DNA of 41,541 nucleotides, from contig NZ_JHZK01000030.1 in the NCBI RefSeq assembly GCF_000688515.1, positions 1-41,541 of the forward strand, given 5' to 3'. Source of the stretch: Afifella pfennigii DSM 17143. Lineage in GTDB: Bacteria > Pseudomonadota > Alphaproteobacteria > Rhizobiales > Afifellaceae. Both the position numbers and the translations under genes were made by a program. Each line of letters starts with the position of its first letter. The first letter of the stretch is position 1. Shown in pieces: positions 8,309 through 16,767 of the stretch. The notes below the pieces were generated by a model that saw only the letters and a list, made by a program, of their open reading frames with translations, made no database searches and had not been told where the DNA came from.

Positions 8309-9715
8309 ATGTTCCTATCCGTCTTCGATATTTTCAAGATCGGCATCGGCCCTTCCTCCTCCCACACGATGGGACCCATGGTGGCTGCCGCCCGTTTCCT
8401 GGAATTTCTTGAGAAGGGCGACTGGCCGCGCCCGGCCGGCGCCGAGCCAGCCCGTATCGCCGTCAGCCTGCACGGCTCGCTCGCCTTTACCGGCAAGGGC
8501 CACGCTACCGACCGGGCCGTCATCCTCGGTCTCGCCGGCGAGACGCCTGTCGGTATCGACCCGGACCGGATCGAGGAGATCCTGAAGAAGGTGGAGGCGG
8601 AATGCGAGGTCTCGCCTCCCGGCCATCGCGCCTACCGTTTCGACCCTGGCGCCGACCTCGTCTTCGACCGTGAGACGCCGCTGCCCGGCCACGCCAACGG
8701 TATGCGCTTCTCCGCCTTCGCCGAGGACGGCCAGCTTCTGGTGCGCGAGGTCTATTATTCGGTCGGCGGCGGCTTCGTCCTGACGGAGGACGAGCTTGCC
8801 AAGACCGCCAAGGACGATTCGCCGGTCACCGAGCACAGCGCCGTGCCCTATCCCTTCGCGAGCGCGGAGGAGATGTTGCGCATGGGCGCGCAATCCGGGC
8901 TGTCCATCGCCGAGATGAAGCGCGCCAACGAAGCCGCGCGCGGCCACGGCGAGGCGGTTCTCAACGAGGGGCTCGACCGTATCTTCACCGAGATGCAGGC
9001 CTGCATCGAACGCGGCCTGACCGCCGATGGCGAACTGCCGGGCGGGCTTAGGGTGAAGCGCCGCGCCGCCGAGCTGCACGACAAGCTGAAGGCGGAGACC
9101 GGCGCCAACGCGCTGCAGCCGCACCGGGTGATGGACTGGCTCAGCCTTTACGCCATGGCCGTCAACGAGGAGAACGCGGCCGGCCGCAAGATCGTCACCG
9201 CGCCCACCAATGGCGCGGCCGGCGTCGTGCCGGCCGTGATGCGCTACTATCTCGATCATTGCATCGGCGCCTCGCCGGAGGGCGTGCGCGCCTTTTTGCT
9301 CGCCGCCGCCGCCATCGGCGGCATCATCAAGCACAACGCCTCCATCTCCGGCGCCGAGGTCGGCTGCCAGGGCGAGGTGGGCTCCGCCTCCGCCATGGCC
9401 GCCTCCGGCCTTGCCGCCGCGCTCGGCGCCACCAACGCGCAGATCGAGAACGCCGCCGAGATCGCGCTGGAGCACCATCTCGGCATGACCTGCGACCCGA
9501 TCGGCGGCCTCGTGCAGGTGCCCTGCATCGAGCGCAACGCGCTCGGCGCGGTGAAGGCCGTCACCGCCGCCTCGCTCGCCATGCGCGGCACGGGCGAGCA
9601 TTTCGTGCCGCTCGACAAATGCATCGAGACGATGCGCCAGACCGGGCAGGACATGCACGAGAAGTACAAGGAGACCTCCAAGGGCGGCCTGGCCGTCAAC
9701 GTCATCGAGTGCTGA
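8309..9715 (+). CDS. sdaA: L-serine ammonia-lyase, iron-sulfur-dependent, single-chain
   Basis: A 468-residue enzyme that deaminates L-serine to pyruvate and ammonia with a 4Fe-4S cluster. The N-terminal beta domain begins [23 protein letters not shown], with the SSSHT phosphate-like loop of the family. The C-terminal alpha domain carries the cluster cysteines in [20 protein letters not shown] and in [19 protein letters not shown]. The domains are fused in one chain, as in E. coli SdaA. ATG 8309 is chosen because the family starts here; a TTG at 8273 would add 12 unmatched residues. The Shine-Dalgarno is weak. It is transcribed divergently from the pilin-like gene; its pyruvate product links loosely to the nearby pdh genes. 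Confidence 0.95.
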   Translation: MFLSVFDIFKIGIGPSSSHTMGPMVAAARFLEFLEKGDWPRPAGAEPARIAVSLHGSLAFTGKGHATDRAVILGLAGETPVGIDPDRIEEILKKVEAECEVSPPGHRAYRFDPGADLVFDRETPLPGHANGMRFSAFAEDGQLLVREVYYSVGGGFVLTEDELAKTAKDDSPVTEHSAVPYPFASAEEMLRMGAQSGLSIAEMKRANEAARGHGEAVLNEGLDRIFTEMQACIERGLTADGELPGGLRVKRRAAELHDKLKAETGANALQPHRVMDWLSLYAMAVNEENAAGRKIVTAPTNGAAGVVPAVMRYYLDHCIGASPEGVRAFLLAAAAIGGIIKHNASISGAEVGCQGEVGSASAMAASGLAAALGATNAQIENAAEIALEHHLGMTCDPIGGLVQVPCIERNALGAVKAVTAASLAMRGTGEHFVPLDKCIETMRQTGQDMHEKYKETSKGGLAVNVIEC

Positions 9716-9721
9716 GCCGCA

Positions 9722-9751
9722 CGCTCGCCGGCGCAAGCTGAAGGGCGAGCG
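9722..9751 (+). terminator. GC-rich hairpin after sdaA
   Basis: CGCTCGCC (9722-9729) pairs perfectly with GGCGAGCG (9744-9751) across a 14-base loop, just after the sdaA stop. There is no T tract, so it is at best a weak or Rho-assisted stop. It may instead stabilise the 3' end of the message. Confidence 0.3.
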
Positions 9752-9798
9752 AGAATCGGCGCTGGCGGCTTGCCGGCGCCCGGCCTAATACTTCGGCC

Positions 9799-11778
9799 AT
9801 GTTCGCCTCGCTCCTCATCGCCAATCGCGGCGAGATCGCCCGCCGCATCATCCGCACCGCCAGGCGCATGGGCATGCGCACCATCGCCCTTGCCACGGAG
9901 GCCGACCGAAGCTGGCCGCATTGGCGCGAGGCCGACGAAGCCGTCTTCATCGGCGAGGGGCCCGCCGCCGACAGCTACCTTTCGATCGAGAAAATTTTGC
10001 GCGCCGCCGAAGAGACCGGCGCGGAGGCCGTCCATCCCGGCTACGGCTTTCTGTCGGAGAACGCTCATTTCGCCGAAGCCTGCGCCGAAGCGGGGCTGAC
10101 CTTCGTCGGCCCGCCCGCCGCGGCGATGCGGGCGATGGGCTCCAAGTCGGAGGCCAAGGCGCTGATGGAGGCTGCCGGCGTGCCGGTCGTGCCGGGCTAT
10201 CACGGCGAGCGCCAGGAGCCGGATTTTTTGCGCCGCAAGGCCTACGAGATTGGCTATCCGGTGCTCATCAAGGCGGTTGCCGGCGGCGGCGGGCGCGGCA
10301 TGCGCCGCGTCGACAAGGCCAAGGATTTTGATGCCGCCCTGCAAAGCGCAAGGCGCGAGGCGCAGGGCGCCTTCGGCGATCCGCGCGTCCTCATCGAGCG
10401 TTATGTGACGGCCCCGCGCCATATCGAGATTCAGGTCTTCGCCGACCAGCACGGCCATGTCGTGCACCTTTACGAGCGCGACTGCTCCGTGCAGCGCCGG
10501 CACCAGAAGGTGCTGGAGGAGGCGCCGGCGCCGGGCATGAGCGAGGAGCTGCGCGCGGCGATGGGCGAGGCCGCGGTGAAGGCGGCGCGCGCCGTCGGCT
10601 ACGAGGGGGCCGGCACGGTGGAGTTCATCGCCGACGGCGCCGGCGGGCTGAAGGCGGACGGTTTCTTCTTCATGGAGATGAACACCCGCCTGCAGGTGGA
10701 GCATCCCGTCACCGAGGCCGTCACCGGGCTCGACCTGGTGGAATGGCAGCTGCGCGTTGCCGCGGGCGAGAGCCTGCCCCTGACGCAGGAGGCCATCCCG
10801 CTGCGCGGCCATGCCATCGAGGCCCGCCTTTACGCAGAGGACCCGTCTTCCGGCTTTGCGCCCGGCACCGGCCGCATCGTCGCCGCCGATTTTCCGGCCG
10901 GGGAGGGGGTGCGCGTCGATAGCGGCGTTGACGCCGGCACGCGCGTCAGCCCCTTCTACGATTCCATGCTGGCGAAGGTGATCGCCTCCGGCGCGGACCG
11001 GCGACAGGCGCTGGAGCGGCTTGAGGCGGCGCTGGCGGCGACCCGCTTTGCCGGGCCGCGCACCAATCTCGCCTTTCTCCTCGCCATCCTGCGCAGCCCC
11101 GAATTTTCCGCCGGCGGCGTCGATACCGGCTTCGTCGACGCCAAGGGCGAGGCCCTGACAGCGCGTCCCGACCTTGCACCGCTCGCCCTTTCCCTGGTGG
11201 CACAGGAGATCGCCCGGCGCGCGCCAGCCCCCGACCCGGCCTCGCCCTGGAGCGGCTGCGAGGGTTTTGAGCTCGGCGGGCTTGAGCGCCAGCTAGCGGT
11301 GCCCTGCCTTGTCGACGGCGAGGCGCGCGAGGTGCGTCTTCTCTGGCGCGGCGGCCGCCCGCACGCGCCCGATGTCGCCGCGGCGAGGGCGACGGACGGG
11401 CTGGTGCAGGTGTCGTCGGAAGACGCCCTCTATCTGTTGCAGGACGGGCATCAGGCGGTGCTTGCCTTCCCCGATCCCCTGGGGCGCTCGCTGGCGGAGG
11501 TCGCCGGCGAGAACCTCGTTCGCGCCCCGATGCATGGTCGTATCACACGCCTTGGCGTGGCAGAGGGCGATAGGGTGGAGGCGGGCGAACTTCTCTTCAC
11601 GCTGGAGGCGATGAAGATGGAGCATTCCATCCTGGCACCGGCCGCCGGGCGGGTGGCCGCGCTTCTGGCCGTCGAGGGCGAGCAGGTGGAGGAAGGGGCG
11701 GAGATTGTGCGGCTGGAGCCGGTCGCGCAGGCCGCGCAAACGGCCCCAGCCGAGGCTTTGGACGAGGTCAGTCGTTGA
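9799..11778 (+). CDS. Biotin-dependent acyl-CoA carboxylase, alpha subunit (biotin carboxylase plus BCCP)
   Basis: A 659-residue protein. Residues 1 to about 445 are a biotin carboxylase: ANRGEIARRIIRTARRMG at the N-terminus, the ATP-grasp glycine loop KAVAGGGGRGMR, and EMNTRLQVEHPVTE in the catalytic site. A linker domain follows, then a C-terminal biotin carrier domain with EAMKMEH, biotin on Lys606. It would carboxylate biotin with bicarbonate and ATP for a partner carboxyltransferase. The layout fits methylcrotonyl-, geranyl- or propionyl-CoA carboxylase alpha subunits. I favour 3-methylcrotonyl-CoA carboxylase alpha (mccA-like), but no beta subunit or leucine-degradation gene is adjacent, so the substrate is open. 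The stop overlaps the dodecin stop by 11 bp tail to tail. Confidence 0.85.
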   Translation: MFASLLIANRGEIARRIIRTARRMGMRTIALATEADRSWPHWREADEAVFIGEGPAADSYLSIEKILRAAEETGAEAVHPGYGFLSENAHFAEACAEAGLTFVGPPAAAMRAMGSKSEAKALMEAAGVPVVPGYHGERQEPDFLRRKAYEIGYPVLIKAVAGGGGRGMRRVDKAKDFDAALQSARREAQGAFGDPRVLIERYVTAPRHIEIQVFADQHGHVVHLYERDCSVQRRHQKVLEEAPAPGMSEELRAAMGEAAVKAARAVGYEGAGTVEFIADGAGGLKADGFFFMEMNTRLQVEHPVTEAVTGLDLVEWQLRVAAGESLPLTQEAIPLRGHAIEARLYAEDPSSGFAPGTGRIVAADFPAGEGVRVDSGVDAGTRVSPFYDSMLAKVIASGADRRQALERLEAALAATRFAGPRTNLAFLLAILRSPEFSAGGVDTGFVDAKGEALTARPDLAPLALSLVAQEIARRAPAPDPASPWSGCEGFELGGLERQLAVPCLVDGEAREVRLLWRGGRPHAPDVAAARATDGLVQVSSEDALYLLQDGHQAVLAFPDPLGRSLAEVAGENLVRAPMHGRITRLGVAEGDRVEAGELLFTLEAMKMEHSILAPAAGRVAALLAVEGEQVEEGAEIVRLEPVAQAAQTAPAEALDEVSR

Positions 11779-11971
11779 GCACGAAGGTCACCTTCATGTT
11801 CACCCGCCATTCGGAGACTTCGCCGTCCTTGCAATCGACGGTGATCTGCTGAACCCAGGCGCCCTTGATATTGTCGAGCGTCTTGCTGGCGCGGGCGAGG
11901 CCGGTCTTGACCGCATCTTCCATGCTGACCTTGGATGCGGCGGTAATCTCGGTAACGCGTGCAACGGACAT
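11768..11971 (-). CDS. Dodecin, flavin-binding storage protein
   Basis: A 67-residue protein with the full dodecin pattern: MSVARVTEITAASKVSMEDA, then KTLDNIKGAWVQ with the flavin-stacking Trp39, and the final EWRVNMKVTFVLND strand. Dodecins form hollow 12-mers that hold flavin (or CoA in some lineages) and buffer free cofactor. The start at 11971 gives the canonical MSVARV beginning, with GAGGAG nine bases upstream; an ATG at 11977 is only three bases from that site. The 3' end overlaps that of the carboxylase gene by 11 bp on the opposite strand, so transcription from one may affect the other. Confidence 0.92.
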   Translation of the reverse strand: MSVARVTEITAASKVSMEDAVKTGLARASKTLDNIKGAWVQQITVDCKDGEVSEWRVNMKVTFVLND

Positions 11972-12068
11972 AAGCATGTCCTCCTCTTTCGGTGTGCGGG
12001 GTGAGAACGTCGGGGACGGCGACGACGTTCCTCTTCACCCTCCGCCATCGGCGCCCTAAACCGGGGAT

Positions 12069-12506
12069 ATGGCGCTTCATCTTCTCAAGCTCTGCGTCGG
12101 CGCCGATTCCATGGAGGATGTGGCGGCCTGGATCGAGCGGCGGCTGGCCGAAAAGCGCCGCGCCGGCGAGCGGGAAGAGCATTGGCACGTCACCCGCATG
12201 GTGCCGCGCCGCGCCGCCGAGCTGACCGACGGCGGCTCGCTCTACTGGGTCATCCGCGGCCAGGTGCAGGCGCGCCAGCGCCTCCTGGATATCCGCACCT
12301 TCGAGGACGAGGACGGCATCACCCGCTGCAAGCTGGTGCTGGAGCCGGTTCTGGTGCCGACGGCCTGGCAGCCCCGCCGCGCCTTCCAGGGCTGGCGCTA
12401 TCTGAAGCCGCAGGACGCGCCGGCCGATCTCGGTGCCGGGACGGAGGGCTTTGAGGAGCTGCCGCCGCGCCTCAGGGGCGAGCTTGCCGAGCTCGGCCTG
12501 CTGTGA
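12069..12506 (+). CDS. DUF1489 family protein
   Basis: A 145-residue soluble protein of unknown function. It begins MALHLLKLCVGADSMEDVAAW and contains HVTRMVPRRAAEL, GSLYWVIRGQVQARQRL and ITRCKLVLEPVLVPT, all hallmarks of DUF1489, an alphaproteobacterial family. No catalytic motif stands out. It is transcribed divergently from dodecin and converges on panC with a gap of only 12 bp. Function is not known; conservation suggests a housekeeping role. Confidence 0.85.
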   Translation: MALHLLKLCVGADSMEDVAAWIERRLAEKRRAGEREEHWHVTRMVPRRAAELTDGGSLYWVIRGQVQARQRLLDIRTFEDEDGITRCKLVLEPVLVPTAWQPRRAFQGWRYLKPQDAPADLGAGTEGFEELPPRLRGELAELGLL

Positions 12507-12518
12507 GGGCTTGAGGCG

Positions 12519-13361
12519 CTATACCGCGATATTGTCGATGAGGCGGGTGGAGCCGAGCCAGGCGGCGGCGAGAAGCCGTGCCGGTTCTTTTCCGACCGCC
12601 GCAAGCGGCGCCAGCGTCTCGGCATGGCGCAGGGCGACGTAATCGACCCGGAAGCCGGCTTCGGCAAGAAGGCTCTCGGCCTTCGCCAGCGCGACCTCGG
12701 CGCAGGCGCCCTCTGTCAGCCTTTGCGCCGTGTCGGTGAGCGTGCGGTAGAGGAGGGGGGCCGCCCTCCGCTCCTCCTCGCCGAGATAGACGTTGCGCGA
12801 GGAAAGGGCGAGCCCGTCCGGCTCGCGCACCGTCGCCACCGGCAGGATTTCGGTGGGCAGGCCGAGATCGACGACGAGCCGCTTGACCACCTGCAGCTGC
12901 TGGTAGTCCTTCTCGCCGAAGGTGGCGACATCCGGCAGCGCGGCAATCAACAGCTTGGCGACGACGGTGGCCACGCCCTGGAAAAAGGCCGGGCGGAAAT
13001 CCGTCTCAAGGCCGAGCGCCGGGCCGCCGACGGTGACCGCGGTGGCGTAGCCTTGCGGATACATTTCTTCAACGCTCGGCGCGAAGACCAGCGGCACGCC
13101 GAGCGCCTCCAGCGCCGCCATATCCTCCGCCTCGCGCCGCGGATAGCGGGCGAAATCCTCGTTCGGGCCGAACTGGCTCGGATTGACGAAGATGGAGACG
13201 AGAACGTGCGGCGCGGCTTTTCTTGCCGCCTGCACGAGCTTCAGATGCCCCTCGTGCAAAGCTCCCATGGTAGGAACGAGCGCGACTCGTTCCTGCGCGC
13301 GCCGCCATTCGGCAAGGCGTGCGCGTAATTCCGGGACGGTAGCGACGGTTTGAAGGGACAC
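12519..13361 (-). CDS. panC: Pantothenate synthetase (pantoate--beta-alanine ligase)
   Basis: A 280-residue ATP-dependent ligase that joins pantoate and beta-alanine in vitamin B5/CoA synthesis. ALVPTMGALHEGHLKLVQ holds the HIGH-like motif (HEGH, residues 36-39). FVNPSQFGPNEDFARYPR, FGEKDYQQLQVVKRLV and LALSSRNVYL (the KMSKS-equivalent) follow as expected. No ATG fits. The GTG at 13361 gives VSLQTVATVPELRARL, which matches the family's first helix, although its ribosome site is poor. Starting further upstream would run into the divergent VWA gene. panB is not adjacent in the window. Confidence 0.92.
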   Translation of the reverse strand: MSLQTVATVPELRARLAEWRRAQERVALVPTMGALHEGHLKLVQAARKAAPHVLVSIFVNPSQFGPNEDFARYPRREAEDMAALEALGVPLVFAPSVEEMYPQGYATAVTVGGPALGLETDFRPAFFQGVATVVAKLLIAALPDVATFGEKDYQQLQVVKRLVVDLGLPTEILPVATVREPDGLALSSRNVYLGEEERRAAPLLYRTLTDTAQRLTEGACAEVALAKAESLLAEAGFRVDYVALRHAETLAPLAAVGKEPARLLAAAWLGSTRLIDNIAV

Positions 13362-13461
13362 GGCTGTCTGGAAGGCTTGACGTTCACGGGGAGCGGTAAT
13401 CGCCGCGGCTCCCTTGCGCAAGCCCTTGCCGCGCCCACATCTTGCCGAGAAGGAGAACCCC

Positions 13462-14193
13462 ATGCCCAAGGGCAAGGACATCGTTGGAAGCGGCGAAGGA
13501 AGGCAGGAGCTGCCGACCGATCCTCCGCGTTCCTCGCGTGGCGACATCGAGGCCTTCCTGCGCACCGCCAAGACGCTCGGCCCAGTCGATCCGGCGGCGC
13601 GGGGCCGCCTCATCTTCGCGCTCGACGCGACCATGAGCCGCCAGCCGACCTGGGATCTCGCCTGTTCGCTGCAGGCGGAGATGTTCAAGGCGGCCGGCGA
13701 GGTGGGCGGCCTCACCGTGCAGCTCGTCTATTTCCGCGGCTTTGGCGAATGCCGCGCCTCGCGCTGGGTCGCCGATACGGCGGCGCTACGCGATCTCATG
13801 GTGAAGATCGACTGCCGCGGCGGCCAGACGCAGATCAAGAAGGTGCTCGCCCATACCCGCCGCGAGGCGGAAAAGCAGCCGGTGGCCGCGCTCGTTTATG
13901 TCGGCGACGCCATGGAGGAGAATGTCGATGCGCTCTGCGCCATCGCCGGCGAGATCGGTTTGCGCGGCGTGCGCGCCTTCATGTTCCATGAGGGCCACGA
14001 TCCCGGTGCCGAGCGGGCCTTTCGCGAGATCGCCCGGCTGACGCGCGGGGCCTATCTGCCTTTTGACGCTGCCTCGGCAAAGGAGCTGAAAGAGCTCCTC
14101 GGCGCCGTCGCGACCTATGCCGCCGGCGGCATGAAAGCGCTCCAGGATCTCGGCAGCCCGGCGTCGCGGCGTCTCTTGCCGTCGATGAAGTGA
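13462..14193 (+). CDS. VWA domain protein, partner of the J-protein
   Basis: A 243-residue protein. A disordered, charged N-terminus (1-25) precedes a von Willebrand A-like fold: RLIFALDATMSRQPTWDLA holds a MIDAS-type D-x-T-x-S (Asp55, Thr57, Ser59). VQLVYFRGFGECRASRWV, KVLAHTRREAEKQPVAALVYVGDAMEEN and GVRAFMFHEGHDPGAERAFREIA are the later strands and helices. A metal-dependent adhesion-like binding role is inferred. The start has AAGGAG six bases upstream. The pairing with a downstream membrane J-domain protein looks like a conserved alphaproteobacterial neighbourhood, so the two may act together in protein quality control. No signal peptide: cytoplasmic. Confidence 0.75.
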   Translation: MPKGKDIVGSGEGRQELPTDPPRSSRGDIEAFLRTAKTLGPVDPAARGRLIFALDATMSRQPTWDLACSLQAEMFKAAGEVGGLTVQLVYFRGFGECRASRWVADTAALRDLMVKIDCRGGQTQIKKVLAHTRREAEKQPVAALVYVGDAMEENVDALCAIAGEIGLRGVRAFMFHEGHDPGAERAFREIARLTRGAYLPFDAASAKELKELLGAVATYAAGGMKALQDLGSPASRRLLPSMK

Positions 14194-14201
14194 GGATCGC
14201 C

Positions 14202-14234
14202 ATGCGGCGCGACGGAGCCTTCGGCGGGCGATGA
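14202..14234 (+). CDS. Possible 10-codon coupling ORF ahead of the J-protein gene
   Basis: Nine bases after the VWA stop, a GAGG at 14192-14195 precedes an ATG at 14202. This opens a 10-residue frame (MRRDGAFGGR) whose TGA overlaps the start codon of the J-protein as ATGA. The J-protein ATG itself has no useful Shine-Dalgarno, so reinitiation from this short frame could supply its ribosomes. It may be chance, as GC-rich DNA gives many short frames, but the ribosome site plus the exact ATGA overlap make it worth recording. The peptide has no recognisable features. Confidence 0.35.
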   Translation: MRRDGAFGGR

Positions 14235-14926
14235 TCCGACCGCTTTTTCTTCTGATTGCCGGCGTCGCGGCGCTGTTTCTGCTCTTGCGGGTGATGATGA
14301 CGACCTCGCCGGCAAGGCTGGCGGAGAGCGTCAAGCTCGGGGGCGGCGTGCTCCTGCTGATTATCGCCGTGCTGCTTGGCCTGGCGCAGCAATTCGCCTT
14401 TGCCCTGCCGGCGGCGGTCGCAGGCCTCGCCCTGGTCCGCGGCAGCTGGCGCGGCGCGGTGAAAGGCGGCGGGCAGCGGCGCTCCAGCGTGCGTTCCGCC
14501 GGGCTAGAAATGAGCCTCGATCACGAGACCGGCGCTCTGGACGGGCGCGTCCTGGTCGGTCGTCACGAGGGCCGGTTGCTGTCGCAGATGAGTTTTACCG
14601 AACTGCGCGACCTCGCCGGTGAGCTGGCCGGCGACGAAGAGTCACTCCGTCTTTTGGAAGGATATCTCGACCGGGCGCACCCCCGATGGCGAGATGACAT
14701 GGAGACTGATGCCGATCGGGGGAGAGGCCCGGCGGGTGGCGCGGGCGGAATGAGCGCGCAGGAAGCCTATGAGATTTTGGGGCTTGAGCCGGGCGCCGGC
14801 GAGACGGAAATCCGCGATGCCCACCGCCGATTGATGAAGCAGGTCCATCCGGATCGCGGCGGCTCCGCCGCTTTGGCCGCCCGCATCAATCAGGCCAAGG
14901 AAACGCTTCTGGGCAAACAACGATGA
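14231..14926 (+). CDS. Membrane-anchored J-domain protein (DnaJ/TIM14-like)
   Basis: A 231-residue protein with an N-terminal membrane segment (MIRPLFLLIAGVAALFLLL, about 1-21), a second hydrophobic stretch at about 37-73, a cytoplasmic linker, and a C-terminal J domain from about 175. It contains AHRRLMKQVHPDRGG with the HPD motif at 206-208. A C-terminal J domain behind membrane helices resembles TIM14/Pam18 and DjlA-like co-chaperones, which recruit and stimulate DnaK at the membrane. The client is unknown. The gene is 37 bp after the VWA gene and converges on the carboxypeptidase gene with a gap of 39 bp. Confidence 0.85.
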   Translation: MIRPLFLLIAGVAALFLLLRVMMTTSPARLAESVKLGGGVLLLIIAVLLGLAQQFAFALPAAVAGLALVRGSWRGAVKGGGQRRSSVRSAGLEMSLDHETGALDGRVLVGRHEGRLLSQMSFTELRDLAGELAGDEESLRLLEGYLDRAHPRWRDDMETDADRGRGPAGGAGGMSAQEAYEILGLEPGAGETEIRDAHRRLMKQVHPDRGGSAALAARINQAKETLLGKQR

Positions 14927-14965
14927 ACTCCGTACGCAAAACCTAGCTCATTGAGGGGCGGGCGC

Positions 14966-16504
14966 TCAATTGGGCAAAGCAAGACAGGAAAAGGATTTCT
15001 GTTTCAGGCGGGCGCAGGCCGCGCGCGCTTCTTTCTTGCCGGCGAAACCGGCAAAGCGTGCCCGATAAAGCGTTTCGCCGTTCTTCTTCACAGGCTCGGT
15101 GAACGGAGAGGCGGAATTCAGCACGCTACCGGCTTCGTTCTGGGCGCGGGCGAGAAGGCTGCGCGCGCCCGCCTCGCTGGGGGTGGCGCCGATCTGGATA
15201 TGCCAGCCGCGGGGCAGGGCCTTGGGCTCGGGGAAGCGCACGCCAATGCCGGTGGCGCTCGCGTAGCGCGGACGGGCATCCGGCAGGATCTTCGGCGCCG
15301 GGGCCGCGCCCTGGGCGGTTTCGGCGGAGGCCATGGCGGCCGCCTTGGCTTCGGCGCGTGCCGCCAGAAGGGCGATGGGATCGCTGCGCCCGTCGCCGCC
15401 GGCATAGGCGAGCTGGGCGACTTCCGAGGCTTCGCGGATGCGTGCGGCGATCGGATCGTAGTCGTCGGCCGCCGTCTGCTGCTTCGGCTGCGGCGCGGAG
15501 ACGGCCAGGATCGCCGCCTGCGCGTCGAGCGGGCCGCCACGGGCGGTATTGGCGGCGAAGGCCAGCATCGGCCGCGCCGCCGGAAGACGCTCCGGCGCGG
15601 GGACCTCGGCGACGAGCAGAGGCGCGGTGCGCAGTCCCGGCCGGGCCTTGTCGAGATAGCGACCGATGAGATCGACCATATGGGCGTTGCGCGAGGCACC
15701 GCTGCGCCCGCCCATGACGACGGCGATGATATGGCGCCCGTCGCGCTCCACCGAGGTGACGAGATTGAACCCGGAAGCGCGGATATAGCCGGTCTTGATG
15801 CCGTTGACGCCCTTCACCCGGCCGAGCAGCCGGTTGGTATTGCGGTAGGTGCGCCCCTTCCAGGTGAAGGACCGGGTGTTGAAATATTTGAAATAGCGCG
15901 GAAAGCGATCGTGCAGCGCCCAGCCTAGCTTGGCCATGTCGCGGGCCGTCGTCTTCTGTTCGCTATTGGGCAGGCCGTTGGCGTTGCGGAACGTCGTGGA
16001 GATCATGCCGAGCGAGTGCGCCGTGCGCGTCATGCGGCGCGCGAAGGCCTTTTCGGAGCCTTCGATGGCCTCGGCGATGACGACGGACACGTCATTGGCC
16101 GAACGCACGGCCAGAGCCTTGATGGCGTCTTCCACGCGGATGGTCTGGCCGGGGCGGATGCCGATCTTCGTCGGCGGCTTGGAAGCGGCGTATTGGGAGG
16201 CTTTGAGGCGGCTGTCGAGCCGCAGATTGCCCTTCTCCAGCTCCTCAAAGAGCACGTAGAGGGTCATCATCTTGGTGAGGGAGGCCGGATAGCGCTGCGC
16301 GTCTGCCCGATCCTCGTAGAGAACCTCGCCGGTCTTGGCGTCGATGACGAAGCCTGCATATTTGGCATTGGCGAGTGCGAAATCGCCCGGCGCGAAGACG
16401 AAGAACGTGACCGCTAAGATCATCCAGACGCAGAAACGCGGCCGTGCCGTCGCCGGAATTGGTCGAGCCTGTCTCAATGTCTTCCCCACTGACGCCAGCC
16501 GCAC
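14966..16504 (-). CDS. D-alanyl-D-alanine carboxypeptidase (penicillin-binding protein, S11) with SPOR domain
   Basis: A 512-residue exported enzyme that trims the terminal D-Ala from peptidoglycan stem peptides. The serine-penicilloyl motifs are complete: SLTK at 75-78, SAN at 135-137 and KTG at 237-239. A signal segment (VWMILAVTFFVFAPGDFALA) ends near residue 46. After a long Ala/Pro-rich linker comes a C-terminal SPOR domain (about 432-507: GWHIQIGATPSEAGARSLL and TLYRARFAGFAGKKEARAAC), which binds denuded septal glycan and would target the enzyme to division sites. The GTG at 16504 is the longest start; GTG 16489 and ATG 16423 are possible but would shorten the n-region. No good ribosome site marks any of them. 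Confidence 0.9.
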   Translation of the reverse strand: MRLASVGKTLRQARPIPATARPRFCVWMILAVTFFVFAPGDFALANAKYAGFVIDAKTGEVLYEDRADAQRYPASLTKMMTLYVLFEELEKGNLRLDSRLKASQYAASKPPTKIGIRPGQTIRVEDAIKALAVRSANDVSVVIAEAIEGSEKAFARRMTRTAHSLGMISTTFRNANGLPNSEQKTTARDMAKLGWALHDRFPRYFKYFNTRSFTWKGRTYRNTNRLLGRVKGVNGIKTGYIRASGFNLVTSVERDGRHIIAVVMGGRSGASRNAHMVDLIGRYLDKARPGLRTAPLLVAEVPAPERLPAARPMLAFAANTARGGPLDAQAAILAVSAPQPKQQTAADDYDPIAARIREASEVAQLAYAGGDGRSDPIALLAARAEAKAAAMASAETAQGAAPAPKILPDARPRYASATGIGVRFPEPKALPRGWHIQIGATPSEAGARSLLARAQNEAGSVLNSASPFTEPVKKNGETLYRARFAGFAGKKEARAACARLKQKSFSCLALPN

Positions 16505-16650
16505 GGTAGCCTGTCGCGCCGGCTGCCCGCTCCTCCGTGCTTATGCTTGCCCCAAGCTAGGCGGAGCGTCGTTACCACGCGGTAAACGTGGCTCGTAATG
16601 CTTGCACCCTTTTGAGGGTTGTTGGCAACACCGCTGCGACGATTCTTTTG

Positions 16651-16697
16651 CTGCGCCGCAAAAAAACACTTGCGTTTTTGTGCAGTGCACATATATC
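16651..16697 (+). promoter_or_regulatory. Phasin promoter with two TGC-N3-GCA (PhaR-like) operators
   Basis: Two short dyads lie 29 bp apart centre to centre: CTGCGCCGCA (16651-16660) and GTGCAGTGCAC (16680-16690). Both contain TGC-N3-GCA, the core of the site bound by the PHB-sensing repressor PhaR in Rhodobacter and Paracoccus. A sigma-70-like promoter fits around the second dyad: TTGCGT (16670-16675), 16 bp, TATATC (16692-16697). Bound PhaR would block RNA polymerase until PHB granules titrate it away. The regulator itself is not in the window; the assignment is inference from motif and gene. Confidence 0.6.
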
Positions 16698-16767
16698 TTG
16701 CCCCATCGAGCAGGGGGCCCCATGCGGGGGCCGTGCCAAGCCCACCCATACGATTGAGGGGAGAGCT

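Noticed and set aside
9256-10812. Minus-strand frame opposite sdaA and the carboxylase gene
   Set aside because: It spans two plus-strand genes with clear motifs and is itself full of His, Gly and Arg without a domain; a shadow frame.
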